Shown: positions 8,996 through 17,943, numbered from the stretch's first letter. The stretch: DNA of 64,000 nucleotides from G963675935 sp963719005 (GCA_963719005.1 CAVRAR010000001.1:1-64000); one strand, 5' to 3'. Notes: generated by a model not told the origin, from the letters alone. Translations and numbers: made by a program.

Positions 8996-10072
8996 TCACC
9001 GTTCCCCCACAATCGCCCGCTGCACCGCCTTGAGATACTTGGTGCCGTCTTTCTTGGTCGGTGTCAAATACCCGCCTTCGCCGTTTTCGTTCCAGGCGTA
9101 GATCAGCAGCAGCCGCTGAGGCGTGGTTTTGTCGGGATGCTTGTCCATCCAGTGAACGCCGAGTCGCACGAACTCCTCGACCAGTTCCGGTGTGCGGTCG
9201 GGATAATAGACCGACATTTTCTCAGACGGCATTTGCCCCTGTTCCCAAGGCCGACGATCCCAACCAACGGTGATGACGGGAACATAAGGGAGCGGAGTGT
9301 GGTCGGCAAACTGGTTGAAGATGTGCTCGTTGCCTTCGATCAGTTTTCGGAATGGCTGGCTGCCGCCGCCGTCGTGCCAGCCCAAAGAATAAGCGTAGCC
9401 GGTCAGTAGCGAATAGCCCGAGCGGGAGAGATCGCCCAGATGCCCTCCGGGGCCAGTGCAGGCAGCGATGGATACGCCCGGCAGTCCAGCCTTTTTCGCC
9501 TTGCTTCGCAACGAGTCGAATGCCTTGCGGACACCATCAACGCCGCCGAAGGCTTTTTGTAGTTCATCATGCGAGAGGATAATCAAGAGCGGCTGCCCGT
9601 TCAATCGTAGATGGGTTGGTTTCTGAAAAAGTTCGATCCACTTTTCGCAACAGGTATCCCAGTCCTTCGGCCCAATGCGAAAGCCTTCGTGATTTGCCAC
9701 CAGCAGGCAGAACTTCAATCGTTGGCAATTGGGAGCCTTGAGGTACAACCCGAGGGCGTTATTGAGCGGCGTCGTCTTGGTCTTTTCCTCGGGGTAGTAC
9801 CAGTCGAAAGCCCAAAAGGCAATGTCGTGGTCGGCACAATAGTCGATCTGCTTCTGCATGATCTCCACGGTGTCGTCCTTCCAGCCCCAGACAGGCTTGC
9901 GGTCGGCATACTCGGTCGTCAGCAGCTTGGTGATGTGGATTTCGTTGGTCCCGCCGCTCCAGCCGTCGAAGTAGTAGGCTCCAACCATTGCCTTGGGTTT
10001 GGGATGCTGGGCCACAGCCGTTGCCGGGATGAAGGCGGCAAGGCACGCCAATGACCATACAAGTCGGCTCAT
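8996..10072 (-). CDS. Glycosyltransferase WbsX-like (GH99-like) secreted protein
   Basis: 358 aa with a signal peptide (MSRLVWSLACLAAFIPATAVA). The mature part starts with MVGAYYFDGWSGG and contains WAFDWYYP, RLNGQPLLIILSHDELQ and WNENGEGGYLTPT, the pattern of the WbsX/GH99-like TIM-barrel family often secreted by planctomycetes. Probably acts on glycans in the periplasm or outside the cell; the substrate cannot be read from sequence. Confidence 0.8.
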   Translation of the reverse strand: MSRLVWSLACLAAFIPATAVAQHPKPKAMVGAYYFDGWSGGTNEIHITKLLTTEYADRKPVWGWKDDTVEIMQKQIDYCADHDIAFWAFDWYYPEEKTKTTPLNNALGLYLKAPNCQRLKFCLLVANHEGFRIGPKDWDTCCEKWIELFQKPTHLRLNGQPLLIILSHDELQKAFGGVDGVRKAFDSLRSKAKKAGLPGVSIAACTGPGGHLGDLSRSGYSLLTGYAYSLGWHDGGGSQPFRKLIEGNEHIFNQFADHTPLPYVPVITVGWDRRPWEQGQMPSEKMSVYYPDRTPELVEEFVRLGVHWMDKHPDKTTPQRLLLIYAWNENGEGGYLTPTKKDGTKYLKAVQRAIVGER

Positions 10073-10322
10073 GGTGGAGTCTCCCGAGTGGAAGTGTTGA
10101 TCCCGGCAGTATAGCCGATCTTCTGCAACTGCGAAAAGCCTCTTCCCCACGGTCAGAACTCGGCACTCGGCGGCATAGAGCCAAAAAGGACACGCAAACT
10201 GTCAAACTCAACGGTGTGGACTGGTGACTAAGCCATCGCTCAAGAACCTTGCCCTCCACGAACTGACCGCTATAATTCGCCGGGCGTTTGTCAGCACAAC
10301 ATCTTCATGAAAGGACAGGGTT

Positions 10323-11747
10323 ATGCACGGCTACAGAAAACCGGCCTCGTTCCTGCTTCTCACCATTCCTTTCGCCTTGTTGGCATCCGTTGCCGGGACA
10401 GCCCAGGCCCAGGACGACAATGCCAAAGAGGAAAAAGCCGCCAAGCTGGGTGTCGAGGCCGTCGTCTACGGCTTCCCACTGGTCATTGTGGACATGACGA
10501 AGCGGGTGCAGACCAACGTGGAAGAACCGAACAATAGCGGACGTGCTCCGCTCAACCAGTTCAGCAACTTCCTCAAATACCCAACGGCAGCCTACAAGGA
10601 TGTCGTGCGAATGAACGTGGACACGCTCTATTCTTTCGCTTGGCTCGATTTGTCGAAAGAGCCGATCATTCTGTCGGTCCCTGACACCGATGGCCGCTAC
10701 TATTTGATGCCAGTGCTTGACGCCTACACGAACGTGTTTGTCTCGCCAGGAAAGCGGACCACCGGCACCAAGGCAGGCCATTTCGCCATCGTCGGCCCGG
10801 ATTGGAAAGGTGAGCTACCCGATGGCGTCAAAGAACTGAAATCTCCGACCAACACCGCCATGATCGCTGGTCGGACGCAAGCGAACGGCCCAGAGGACTA
10901 CGAAGCCGTGAATGCGATCCAGACGCAATACAAACTGACTCCGCTAAGTGCCTTCGGCAAACCCTACACCCCGCCGAAAGGTCAAGTCGATGCCACGATT
11001 GACACGAAGACGCCCCCCGTCGAGCAAGTGGGTAAGATGACTGCCGAGACATTCTTCAAGACCCTGGCGACCCTTCTGAAGTCGAACCCACCGCCCGCTG
11101 CGGACGCCCCGATGCTGGCTAAACTTGCCAAGATCGGCATTGTGCCAGGGGAAGACTTCGACATAAGCAAACTCGATCCAGCCACGGCCAAGGGGCTGGA
11201 GAAGTGCGTCCCAATGGCATTAGCCAAGCTGCAAGTTGCGGCAAAGAAAACTGGCAAGCAGGTCAATGGTTGGAACATTCTTCCCATGAACTTGGCCAAC
11301 TTCGGCACGGAATACGGCGAGCGGGCTGTCGTCGCCCTGATGGGGCTGGGTGCAAACTTGGCAAAAGATGCGGTCTATCCTACGGCATTTTTGGACGGCG
11401 ACGGCAAGCCGCTCACCGGCGAGAATCGCTACGTCATCCACTTCGACAAGGGCCAAATGCCGCCCACCAACGCTTTTTGGTCGATTACGATGTACAACGC
11501 CGATAGCTTCTTCGTGGAAAACCCGATCAACCGCTACAACATTGCCGCATGGATGCCGCTCAAGTACAACGAGGACGGATCGCTGGACCTTTATCTCCAA
11601 AAGGACTCGCCCGGTAAGGACAAGGAGGCGAACTGGCTGCCAAGCCCAGAGGGCGGGTTCAGTGCGACCATGCGAATCTACTGGCCCAAAGAGTCGGTGC
11701 TGGACGGCAAATGGCAGCCGCCCGCAGTGAAGATGATGTCGCAATGA
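10323..11747 (+). CDS. DUF1254/DUF1214 domain protein, secreted
   Basis: 474 aa. Signal peptide in residues 1-30 (cleavage near AQAQ). The N-terminal half carries the DUF1254 pattern (EAVVYGFPLVIVDM..., NVDTLYSFAWLDLS, DTDGRYYLMPVLDAYTNVF). The C-terminal third carries DUF1214 (NRYVIHFDKGQMPPTNAFWS, MTMYNADSFFVENPINRY in part, IYWPKE near the end). Widespread family of unknown biochemical role. GGACAG lies just upstream of the ATG. A terminator-like hairpin follows. Confidence 0.88.
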   Translation: MHGYRKPASFLLLTIPFALLASVAGTAQAQDDNAKEEKAAKLGVEAVVYGFPLVIVDMTKRVQTNVEEPNNSGRAPLNQFSNFLKYPTAAYKDVVRMNVDTLYSFAWLDLSKEPIILSVPDTDGRYYLMPVLDAYTNVFVSPGKRTTGTKAGHFAIVGPDWKGELPDGVKELKSPTNTAMIAGRTQANGPEDYEAVNAIQTQYKLTPLSAFGKPYTPPKGQVDATIDTKTPPVEQVGKMTAETFFKTLATLLKSNPPPAADAPMLAKLAKIGIVPGEDFDISKLDPATAKGLEKCVPMALAKLQVAAKKTGKQVNGWNILPMNLANFGTEYGERAVVALMGLGANLAKDAVYPTAFLDGDGKPLTGENRYVIHFDKGQMPPTNAFWSITMYNADSFFVENPINRYNIAAWMPLKYNEDGSLDLYLQKDSPGKDKEANWLPSPEGGFSATMRIYWPKESVLDGKWQPPAVKMMSQ

Positions 11748-12216
11748 GTCTGACACAACCAACCAGAACCGATTCGAGCCATCCGTATTCGTGCGGGTGG
11801 CTCTTTTCGTTTCGATGCAGCCGTGCAAACGCCACTGCCTCCAGAAGCCGCCACGCTCATTATTTTCAATTCCAAGGAAGAAAACGACTCGGAACACCAT
11901 GCCGAGTGGCGAAATTAAAATAGACGATGGGGCGTATACAGCTTGCTGCTGGGTAATTCGGTCGGCACCTTAGGCAAATAATTGACTAGGGTCGTGTTCC
12001 AGGCTTGTCTTCAATAATGTGAACAACTGGGGTGTAGCACTGCTCTTGTTTCAAAGGCTCTTTGGCTGCTCCTTGATGATTCAACTCCTTTGCTGTAACC
12101 GTTCCAGGCCAGGAACACTTTTCTTATTAAACGGCGATCTTCTGGCTCTGACGGATGCCAACCTCGTCCGTTGTTTGAAAATTGATACGCTAATATATAG
12201 ATGCCTTCTTAAGGGG
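11748..12216. other. Intergenic stretch, terminator then no gene seen
   Basis: Apart from the hairpin at 11775-11806 I see no gene. It separates the DUF1254 gene from the integrated element that starts with the primase-like gene. Confidence 0.5.
11775..11806 (+). terminator. Rho-independent terminator after the DUF1254 gene
   Basis: GAGCCATCCG pairs with CGGGTGGCTC around a TATTCGTG loop, followed by TTTT. It lies 28 nt after the stop at 11747. Confidence 0.75.
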
Positions 12217-14037
12217 TTAGGAGCCTGTGGCGTTACTGGTGGGAAGGATAATGCGATCAGCTACCCTCTTGCCAGGACAATAGACAGTCGCAAAGCCCTT
12301 TCGGGAATCAGAATGCCAAATTGCAGCACAGTGAACGTCCAGCAACTCCAACTCTAGAGCCGATTGAAGAATTGCATGCAACTTGTTCCTGTTGCCACAC
12401 ACCACGCCGAACTCATCACGCAGAAACGCTTGCCAGTACGAATAATCCATCCCATTTTCTTGAGCATGCTTGACAGCGGCCAATTTCACCATTCCCTGAG
12501 CAACGATTAGAGCCGAGACTGGACATTTTTTGCCCAAGGCAGGTGCCAAATAGGTGTTGATGGCATGTTCATCATCGACCGTCCAAGAAATATCAGGAAT
12601 TGTTGAGTATCTTACCCAACAATTGTTCCAAGTGGACCTATCCGAGAGTTTGAAGCCGCCTCGTTGCCAACACGCCACCGATTGCCGAAGCTTGGCGTCA
12701 GACATTCCGATGTCGGCCTGCCCCTTATTACCGCCGTAAGCCTGCTTCACGGACCAAATGATAGAACGATCAACGGCTTTGTGGTCGCCATCTTCCAAAC
12801 GGTCGCTGCATCCATGAGCATTTGGAGGCAATGCCGACGTGTACGCCCACAACAGATCGTAAGCTCGATGTTCAGACACACCCTCGAAGAAAAGAATGCG
12901 GGCAGTGACAATCAAGGCTTCGTTCAGGGATTTCGGCGGATTGAACGTGCCGTTCCAAAAGTTGGTGATTTTTGGGCGACAGCAGCCGGTTAGCTTGCCG
13001 AGGCCAACTCCATCCTTTCCCGGCTGCTTGGTGGCCGCAATAGCCACCCGGCTGGCTTTCTTTGGCCGGGAGGAAGCGAGGTGTTTCCACAGGAGGGTCA
13101 AAATGCTTTCCTTGGTCATGTATTCCCGATTCGGGTCGTGGAGCCAATGGACGTATTGCTCCACATCCTGCACCGACCGTTTGCGGTGCTTGACCAGCGG
13201 CAGCAGGCGGTCCAAGATCATTTGACGGCTATGAGACAACGGCAGCCGGAAGTTCGTCGTCCTTGTTGGATAGATTTCAAGCTGGCCGAGGGTTTTCATG
13301 TCGGCGGTCTTGGCCCGAGCGGCAAGCTCCGGGTATTCCTGATCCAGTTGCCGCAATCGTTGCCGCATCATCCATCGCACAGCTTGGAGGTTGCGAGGAG
13401 AATCGAAGACACGGAGATAATGCATGCCATCGATGTCGTCTACGGCCACTTGATAGTGCCACCCGTTGCCGTGGAAGTGTTCGACCAGCACTTCCGCCTG
13501 ATCCAAATACACGTTGCGATCCCGCCCGTGGAAATCGTGGTCGAGAGCCAGATAGCGAGTTCGTGGACCCGAGTGAACGCCAATGATCTCCCGCTGGTTG
13601 ATGTGCCGTCGAATGATTGCTTCAGTGAGAAAGCCCTTGTCAGCCCCGTGAATGGTCTCCCAATCACCCAGTTCCTCTGGGTGCCGGGCGTTTTGTTTTT
13701 CCCAATTCCATCGGATGAAAGTATCCTTGGCGGCGAAAAGAAAAAATAGTTTTTCATATTCCAGATACGCTCGGGTGCGGGGCGTCAGTTCCACCGGCTC
13801 GGTCTGGCTGACATGGAAGAGCGAAACCTCTCGGTTGATTAAAAGGCACAATTCGGGTTCGTCCACCCAAATCTCATCGGCAAATGGCCCACTGCCGGGC
13901 GGCTCGTAGGTGTAAACCAGCCGGGCTGCCGCTTCTGCTTTTGGTGGAATTTTTCGCCCCCTTCGCATCCATTGGCGGCGGGTGCCGTAGCTCTTGGGGA
14001 CTCGCCGCCAAGAGTCGAATGTAACAAGCTTCTTCAT
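12217..14037 (-). CDS. Primase-like protein of a mobile element (putative AEP fold)
   Basis: 606 aa. The segment from about residue 150 to 290 fits an archaeo-eukaryotic primase core: YLALDHDFH gives the paired acidic residues of motif I, a mixed beta region GWHYQVAVDDIDG-MHYLRVF follows, and QLEIYPTRTTNFRLPLSHSRQ resembles the EIFP...N-RLPL strand of element-encoded primases. The remaining 300 residues are helical with no recognised domain. The track of codons reads TTG-ATG; the ATG at 14037 was chosen because GGAG sits 6 nt before it. It and the P-loop protein at 19840-21564 would suit a replication module. The AEP call is by motif only. Confidence 0.6.
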   Translation of the reverse strand: MKKLVTFDSWRRVPKSYGTRRQWMRRGRKIPPKAEAAARLVYTYEPPGSGPFADEIWVDEPELCLLINREVSLFHVSQTEPVELTPRTRAYLEYEKLFFLFAAKDTFIRWNWEKQNARHPEELGDWETIHGADKGFLTEAIIRRHINQREIIGVHSGPRTRYLALDHDFHGRDRNVYLDQAEVLVEHFHGNGWHYQVAVDDIDGMHYLRVFDSPRNLQAVRWMMRQRLRQLDQEYPELAARAKTADMKTLGQLEIYPTRTTNFRLPLSHSRQMILDRLLPLVKHRKRSVQDVEQYVHWLHDPNREYMTKESILTLLWKHLASSRPKKASRVAIAATKQPGKDGVGLGKLTGCCRPKITNFWNGTFNPPKSLNEALIVTARILFFEGVSEHRAYDLLWAYTSALPPNAHGCSDRLEDGDHKAVDRSIIWSVKQAYGGNKGQADIGMSDAKLRQSVACWQRGGFKLSDRSTWNNCWVRYSTIPDISWTVDDEHAINTYLAPALGKKCPVSALIVAQGMVKLAAVKHAQENGMDYSYWQAFLRDEFGVVCGNRNKLHAILQSALELELLDVHCAAIWHSDSRKGFATVYCPGKRVADRIILPTSNATGS

Positions 14038-14040
14038 CAA

Positions 14041-14114
14041 TATCTCCAGTTCTCAAAAACGAACCCGCAGGTAATCGCATGGATCACCTGCGGGCACATC
14101 AGAACTGGAATATC
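14041..14114 (-). promoter_or_regulatory. Leader hairpin that can hide the primase gene's ribosome-binding site
   Basis: Two nested stems on the minus strand. The inner one pairs CCCGCAGGT with ACCTGCGGG (14064-14072 with 14086-14094). The outer one pairs TTCCAGTTCT (14101-14111 side) with AGAACTGGA (14041-14053 side). The outer 3' arm contains the CTGGAG that precedes the ATG at 14037, so the folded form would block translation. This suggests autoregulation or temperature/ligand control. Confidence 0.65.
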
Positions 14115-14216
14115 GTAAACGCTGCGGCGTTTCTAATCTGTTTGGCTTCTCGGTTTCCAGTCCTGAAGTGCCAAGGTTCAATTGTATAAGAGTATCTATC
14201 CTGCGGATTCCAGAAG

Positions 14217-14522
14217 TTATTCATCAGAATCCGTGCTTACCCGCTCGACGATCAGCGTCGGCTCGGGACAGGCGACCATGCCAACCACGAGGTAGCCGAT
14301 CCCGTTCACACGGAATCGCAACGGCTCCCACTGGCCGGACTCGTCCAGAAGGGATTGCACATCGGCAACGCTGGTCCAATCGCAAGGCCAGGAGGAATTG
14401 AAACCCAATTTCAGCGGCATGTAATCGTTTCCATCCCTGAGCACCACTTCGTCCCATTCGGAAAACTCGTCCAGATAATCCCGTACTTCGGCAACACTCA
14501 CCGCATCGCACAACGTGTTCAT
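14217..14522 (-). CDS. Small acidic protein of the integrated element
   Basis: 101 aa, unrecognised. It has an internal duplication: VAEVRDYLDEFSEWDEVVLR is echoed by VADVQSLLDESGQWEPLRFR about 35 residues later, each followed by a hydrophobic strand. GAGGTG lies 5 nt before the ATG. It precedes the primase gene on the same strand with a 180-bp spacer. Confidence 0.65.
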   Translation of the reverse strand: MNTLCDAVSVAEVRDYLDEFSEWDEVVLRDGNDYMPLKLGFNSSWPCDWTSVADVQSLLDESGQWEPLRFRVNGIGYLVVGMVACPEPTLIVERVSTDSDE

Positions 14523-14739
14523 AACTCACCTCTACAACTGAAAATGAAAATGTACTCGGGCCGTTCCATCGGCACTCCCGAGAGCCGCAAGTTGTACCAA
14601 CAAAGTGCAGCAGATCGGGAAGGTGTGGCCAGCGAGGCCAGAATCACGCCGTCAGGGCATCGTGCCGCTTTAGATAGGCGGATTAGTGATGGACACAATA
14701 TATCAGAAAGGAAGAAATAGTGCAAATCGATTTTGTGCT

Positions 14740-14934
14740 TCATTCGTCTGATGTTCCCCAGGTATTAAACTGGTCGAGCAGTTCCCAGTAGTCGCCGTCA
14801 TATTCATCCAACGCAGCCACCATTTGCCTATGGGTATCCTGTTTGTCCTTCTCAGTCATTGGGGCGTTCTTGAGTTCCTCCATTATCTGCCCCAAGCAAA
14901 ACAACTTCGCTGCAACTTGATCGAGTTTCATCAT
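14740..14934 (-). CDS. Small hypothetical protein
   Basis: 64 aa, acidic and helical (MKLDQVAAKLFCLGQIMEEL, then TEKDKQDTHRQMVAALDEYD). Two ATGs are adjacent (14934 and 14931); the second is better spaced from GGAG. The stop of the upstream gene lies 5 nt away, so they are co-transcribed. No known family. Confidence 0.6.
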   Translation of the reverse strand: MMKLDQVAAKLFCLGQIMEELKNAPMTEKDKQDTHRQMVAALDEYDGDYWELLDQFNTWGTSDE

Positions 14935-14939
14935 GACTC

Positions 14940-15137
14940 CTATTCTATTATTTCAATCCAATATCCATCGCCATAGTACAGCCGCACATACACCTTGTTC
15001 TCTTTCTTCACTCGTTTTAGAGTTACCCACGGAAATTGTTCATATCGCTCTCTTCCGTTGTAATCCGTTATTTTTACGCAAAACTCCAATTCCGGGTTGC
15101 CATCGCCGCACAGTTCAACGAAGTCGCTCAACCTCAT
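14940..15137 (-). CDS. Small hypothetical protein
   Basis: 65 aa starting MRLSDFVELCGDGNPELEF, rich in beta-type residues (KKENKVYVRLYYGDGYWIEI). The ATG at 15137 has a strong AGGAGG 6 nt upstream, which decides against longer readings. It lies 75 nt downstream of hairpin H1 (15212-15261). Confidence 0.65.
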   Translation of the reverse strand: MRLSDFVELCGDGNPELEFCVKITDYNGRERYEQFPWVTLKRVKKENKVYVRLYYGDGYWIEIIE

Positions 15138-15211
15138 AATCAACCTCCTAAACAGACAACTTGAAACACTTTGTAGTCCGGGCACCGACCACGCCAAGTG
15201 ATCGGCTTCCA

Positions 15212-15261
15212 CCTCGACCGGCCTGTGCCCACCTTTGACCGTGGGCAGGGGCGGGGCGAGG
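15212..15261 (-). promoter_or_regulatory. Intergenic hairpin H1 of a four-member family
   Basis: Outer stem CCTCGACCGGCC with CAGGGGCGGGGCGAGG and inner stem TGCCCAC with GTGGGCA. It begins 24 nt after the stop at 15285 and ends 75 nt before the ATG at 15137. The outer arms are nearly identical to H3 (16595-16646), while the inner arms differ but still pair. The motif CACTTGGCGTG follows, as in H2. Confidence 0.7.
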
Positions 15262-15284
15262 TCATCCGTGACCCGCCCTGGAAA

Positions 15285-15953
15285 TTAAAGCTCTGCCAGT
15301 CCACGAGCGAACTCGTCATCGGCTTCGCTGGGATGGGAATCCAAGTGACTGTCCGCTTGGGCATTCAACCCACGCTGACAGCATCCATCGTCTGCCTCCG
15401 AAGTGTGCGTGTCTTCTTTCGAGTGCCCATATTTCCAGCGTAAATACCGTGCGGCTTCGTCGGTCATAGTCGCTTCCTGCTGGTATTTCTCCGTAATGCT
15501 CTCTGCCCACTCATCTACAAGTCCCAGGGCCGCAACTTCTTCCCACTGAATGCCGCTGAACATCTTCGCCAGCAGCTTCGCAACATCCGGCTCGTGGCGG
15601 CGTTCGAGAGCCTTTTCGAGAATGTCAATAAAAGCGTTGTACGCCGCCGGAACGGAATCCGAATGGTTTGCCGCTTCGTCAGTATTTGGTGACGGGGCTT
15701 CTTTGCCTGCCTCTTGAGCCTTGCTCAGTTCTTCGTCCATCAACTCGGCGACCCTCCGAAACATCGCCGGATTGAGTTTGGCATCTTTTCCTCGGGCACA
15801 ACCAATCAGCGTCTTCTGCTGGCGGTGCTCTTCGTAGTAGCCGCATTGAGAACAGTAAGAAACCCTAGATGGCCGGTTAGTCTCCGCTAACTCCAACACC
15901 GACCCTTTCGCTCCGCACACCACGCAGTCCTTAAAACCGTATCCCGTACCCAT
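15285..15953 (-). CDS. Zinc-ribbon protein of the integrated element, hypothetical
   Basis: 222 aa. Two CxxC pairs near the N-terminus (DCVVCGAKG and YCSQCGYYE, about 24 residues apart) look like a zinc ribbon. The rest is acidic and helical, ending in a low-complexity tail. The ATG at 15953 was chosen for its AAGGAAAG and because the upstream frame is poor. Hairpin H2 lies 69 nt before it. Function unknown. Confidence 0.65.
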   Translation of the reverse strand: MGTGYGFKDCVVCGAKGSVLELAETNRPSRVSYCSQCGYYEEHRQQKTLIGCARGKDAKLNPAMFRRVAELMDEELSKAQEAGKEAPSPNTDEAANHSDSVPAAYNAFIDILEKALERRHEPDVAKLLAKMFSGIQWEEVAALGLVDEWAESITEKYQQEATMTDEAARYLRWKYGHSKEDTHTSEADDGCCQRGLNAQADSHLDSHPSEADDEFARGLAEL

Positions 15954-16021
15954 GACTTCTTTCCTTTCATGAAATAGCCTGCGACCGTCCCCTTCCATCA
16001 CGCCAAGTGATGGGGGATGAT

Positions 16022-16071
16022 CTCAATCGCCCCGGACCCACGAATGAATTGGTGGGTCCAGGGCGGCTGAG
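16022..16071 (-). promoter_or_regulatory. Intergenic hairpin H2 of a four-member family
   Basis: A 20-bp stem: CTCAATCGCCCCGGACCCAC pairs with GTGGGTCCAGGGCGGCTGAG with three non-Watson-Crick positions, around a 10-base loop. It starts 22 nt after the stop at 16093 and ends 69 nt before the ATG at 15953. It shares outer arms with H4 and the downstream motif CACTTGGCGTG with H1. Confidence 0.75.
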
Positions 16072-16092
16072 CGTCCGTGCCCATGCCGCAAC

Positions 16093-16341
16093 CTATTCTT
16101 CGTCCTCCTCCAATTTGGCGGCATCAAGCATTGCAAAACCGCACGCAACTTCCTTGCAGCCGTGGTTCTTGCAGAGCCACTCGCAGAACTCGTCACGGGT
16201 GTTGTCCGCCTGCAATTCGGAGAACCACTCCGCATAAAACCCTGGCATTTCGTCATGAGTAATTTCTGGTGGCGTTTCAACTAGCCCGCCAAATTCGCAA
16301 AACGGAGGGTCATTTCGCAACTCTATCAGGGCGATTAGCAT
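16093..16341 (-). CDS. Small acidic hypothetical protein
   Basis: 82 aa. PGFYAEWFSELQADNTRDEF and a cysteine/histidine patch (CEWLCKNHGCKEVACGF) are visible. It overlaps the end of the upstream gene by 7 nt, so translation is probably coupled. Not recognised. Confidence 0.65.
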   Translation of the reverse strand: MLIALIELRNDPPFCEFGGLVETPPEITHDEMPGFYAEWFSELQADNTRDEFCEWLCKNHGCKEVACGFAMLDAAKLEEDEE

Positions 16342-16535
16342 TGTGCGTCCTCCTCCTCGTCATCGTCGTCATCGTCATCCTCGGGCTGGGCATTGACGGC
16401 GGCCATTACTTCTTCCGCCAAGCCCGCCGCCTCCAAGGCATCAGCGACTGCATCAAATGGCAAATCTTCAAGATACAGTGCCAGTTGATCCATCGAACAA
16501 ATGTTCTCGTTCTGTAAATCACGTACCAAAGACAT
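16335..16535 (-). CDS. Small acidic hypothetical protein
   Basis: 66 aa, ending in an extreme acidic run (seven Asp then Glu residues). Two helices precede it (LALYLEDLPFDAVADALEAA). The ATG at 16535 has AGGAGGAG 6 nt upstream; a TTG lies just before it. The acidic tail recalls DNA mimics or partner-binding tails, but that is a guess. Confidence 0.65.
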   Translation of the reverse strand: MSLVRDLQNENICSMDQLALYLEDLPFDAVADALEAAGLAEEVMAAVNAQPEDDDDDDDEEEDAQC

Positions 16536-16550
16536 CAATACTCCTCCTAA

Positions 16551-16781
16551 TCAAGCGTCCGACTCGGCCCAACCGCCACAGTGGCAACTGCTGGCCTCGA
16601 CCGGCCCGCATTCACCATCAGCTTGGTGAACAGGGGCGGGGCGAGGGAGCAAGGCTCCGTTCAACGCCGCTACAATCAGCCCGGCCCAAGCCGCATCGAC
16701 CGTCCATGCGAAAACCCGCCCAGTGGCGTCGATGATCTCGCAGCCCGTGGTGCCGCATCGGCGGTAGGAACACTCGGTCAT
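16551..16781 (-). CDS. VFAWT-family small protein (long form)
   Basis: 76 aa. The first 48 residues (CGTTGCEIIDATGRVFAWTV, then DAAWAGLIVAALNG) are paralogous to the gene at 17940-18086. The last 30 residues are encoded by hairpin H3 and the sequence after it, suggesting the reading frame has run into an intergenic element after loss of its original stop. The ATG overlaps the upstream stop (ATGA). Unknown function. Confidence 0.65.
   Translation of the reverse strand: MTECSYRRCGTTGCEIIDATGRVFAWTVDAAWAGLIVAALNGALLPRPAPVHQADGECGPVEASSCHCGGWAESDA
16595..16646 (-). promoter_or_regulatory. Hairpin H3 of a four-member family, inside the preceding frame
   Basis: Outer arms CCTCGACCGGCC and CAGGGGCGGGGCGAGG match H1. 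The inner arms ATTCACC and GGTGAA differ from H1 yet pair with each other, which is compensatory change. It ends about 60 nt before the ATG at 16535. Confidence 0.7.
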
Positions 16782-16978
16782 TTACCGCCCCCAGCGGCGA
16801 AGATTCCGTACTTGACCGCCTTGCCGATGATTCCTTGCCGGATTCGCTTGGCCCGTTTGCGGTCTTTTTCGGACGCCCAGCACTGGCTGTCGTCCAGATC
16901 ACGTAACGCTGCGTCTACAACTGCCGCCTGGTCGTTAGCGGATAAACTGAAAAATCTTTTTGTGAAAAGTCGTCTCAT
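16778..16978 (-). CDS. Small basic hypothetical protein
   Basis: 66 aa: MRRLFTKRFFSLSANDQAAV, then ALRDLDDSQCWASEKDRKRAKRI, basic and helical. AGGAG lies 6 nt before the ATG. Its stop overlaps the next start by ATGA. Possibly nucleic-acid binding; no family recognised. Confidence 0.6.
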   Translation of the reverse strand: MRRLFTKRFFSLSANDQAAVVDAALRDLDDSQCWASEKDRKRAKRIRQGIIGKAVKYGIFAAGGGK

Positions 16979-16991
16979 TCGTTCGCTCCTT

Positions 16992-17555
16992 TTAGCCTGC
17001 AAAATTGAAGTGCGAGTTGTGGTCAACGTGTAGTTGGTTCTCTCTGTCGGAATCGGCGTGAAGTGCGTCGAACAGTTCTTGGAGTTGTTCCTCTTTGATT
17101 CCGACGTGCCTGCAACGGAATCCAATGCCTTCTTGCTCTGTGGTGGCGATGATGGTCTTGCAGAGCTTCAAATGGGCAATCAATTCATTTCCTATTGCGG
17201 TGGATAACGCACCTCGCCTGTATTCAGAAAGAAACAGAACCAGATACCCTTTGAATGTGAACCGGCGTGTGATGATGATGCCCGACTTATCCGGCCTGAG
17301 GTAATTCGGAAGGGTGTTCCACAGCAACCAGCCGCATTGATATTGCCGACAGAGTGGCGGGCGGTTGTCATAGCAGCCGCAGCCGGTTGGCGTCGAATGT
17401 TTGCACCACTGCTTTTCGGGCTTGTCGAGCAAGGCGAAGTGGTAGCAGCATGCCCTACACTCGCCGCAACGACGTGGACGTTTCTTTTTGAAGTCGGCTT
17501 GTCGCTTGTTACGTTCTCTTGCCTTGCGTGTTTTGCGGTCTTGTCTTTTGCTCAT
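16992..17555 (-). CDS. YkgJ-like cysteine-cluster protein
   Basis: 187 aa. A very basic N-terminus (residues 1-29) is followed by CGECRACC, the CxxCxxCC core of the YkgJ zinc/iron-binding family, and then by CKH, CGCYDNRPPLCRQYQCGW. The second half is mixed and acidic. Family members are presumed metal-binding; the role here is unknown. It ends 13 nt before the next ATG, so it is operonic. Confidence 0.75.
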   Translation of the reverse strand: MSKRQDRKTRKARERNKRQADFKKKRPRRCGECRACCYHFALLDKPEKQWCKHSTPTGCGCYDNRPPLCRQYQCGWLLWNTLPNYLRPDKSGIIITRRFTFKGYLVLFLSEYRRGALSTAIGNELIAHLKLCKTIIATTEQEGIGFRCRHVGIKEEQLQELFDALHADSDRENQLHVDHNSHFNFAG

Positions 17556-17709
17556 TGTTTGTCTGACTCCTTACTCGTTCTGTGGTTGACGTTGCTGCAC
17601 TTCGGGGCTCCAGCCGCTTATTTTTCAATTCTGGGAGGGGGAGACGACTCAAACCTCGACTTGTTCTTTCCAATTGATTTGGCGAAGTGGCTGTATACAC
17701 CGCTTTGTG

Positions 17710-17943
17710 TTATTGCGTTGTGCCATTCTTTCTAGGGTTCGACCTCGCTCGGTGGTTTTCAAACTGGTCCAATGCAAGGGAGATTATTGAGGCATGCGAC
17801 ACCCAGACCTTTTCCCCCTGTTCGACAAGGGGAACGGTGCGGTAGCCTTGGGCCTTCTCTTTCGCCACGAGAATCTCCGCTCTAAGCCGACACAATCGTC
17901 GGTGCAATTGCTCGGGAACTCGGATCATGCGGGAATTGTTCAT
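17710..17943 (-). CDS. Small hypothetical protein, possibly DNA-binding
   Basis: 77 aa. MIRVPEQLHRRLCRLRAEI near the start and ASIISLALDQFENH later resemble ribbon-helix-helix or plasmid-type regulators, a weak resemblance. GGAGG lies 8 nt before the ATG at 17943, which overlaps the upstream stop as ATGA. Confidence 0.6.
   Translation of the reverse strand: MNNSRMIRVPEQLHRRLCRLRAEILVAKEKAQGYRTVPLVEQGEKVWVSHASIISLALDQFENHRARSNPRKNGTTQ

Noticed and set aside
14544..14720. 58-codon plus-strand frame between two minus-strand genes
   Set aside because: Opposite to all neighbours, no convincing ribosome-binding site and no similarity noticed; kept out of the gene list.
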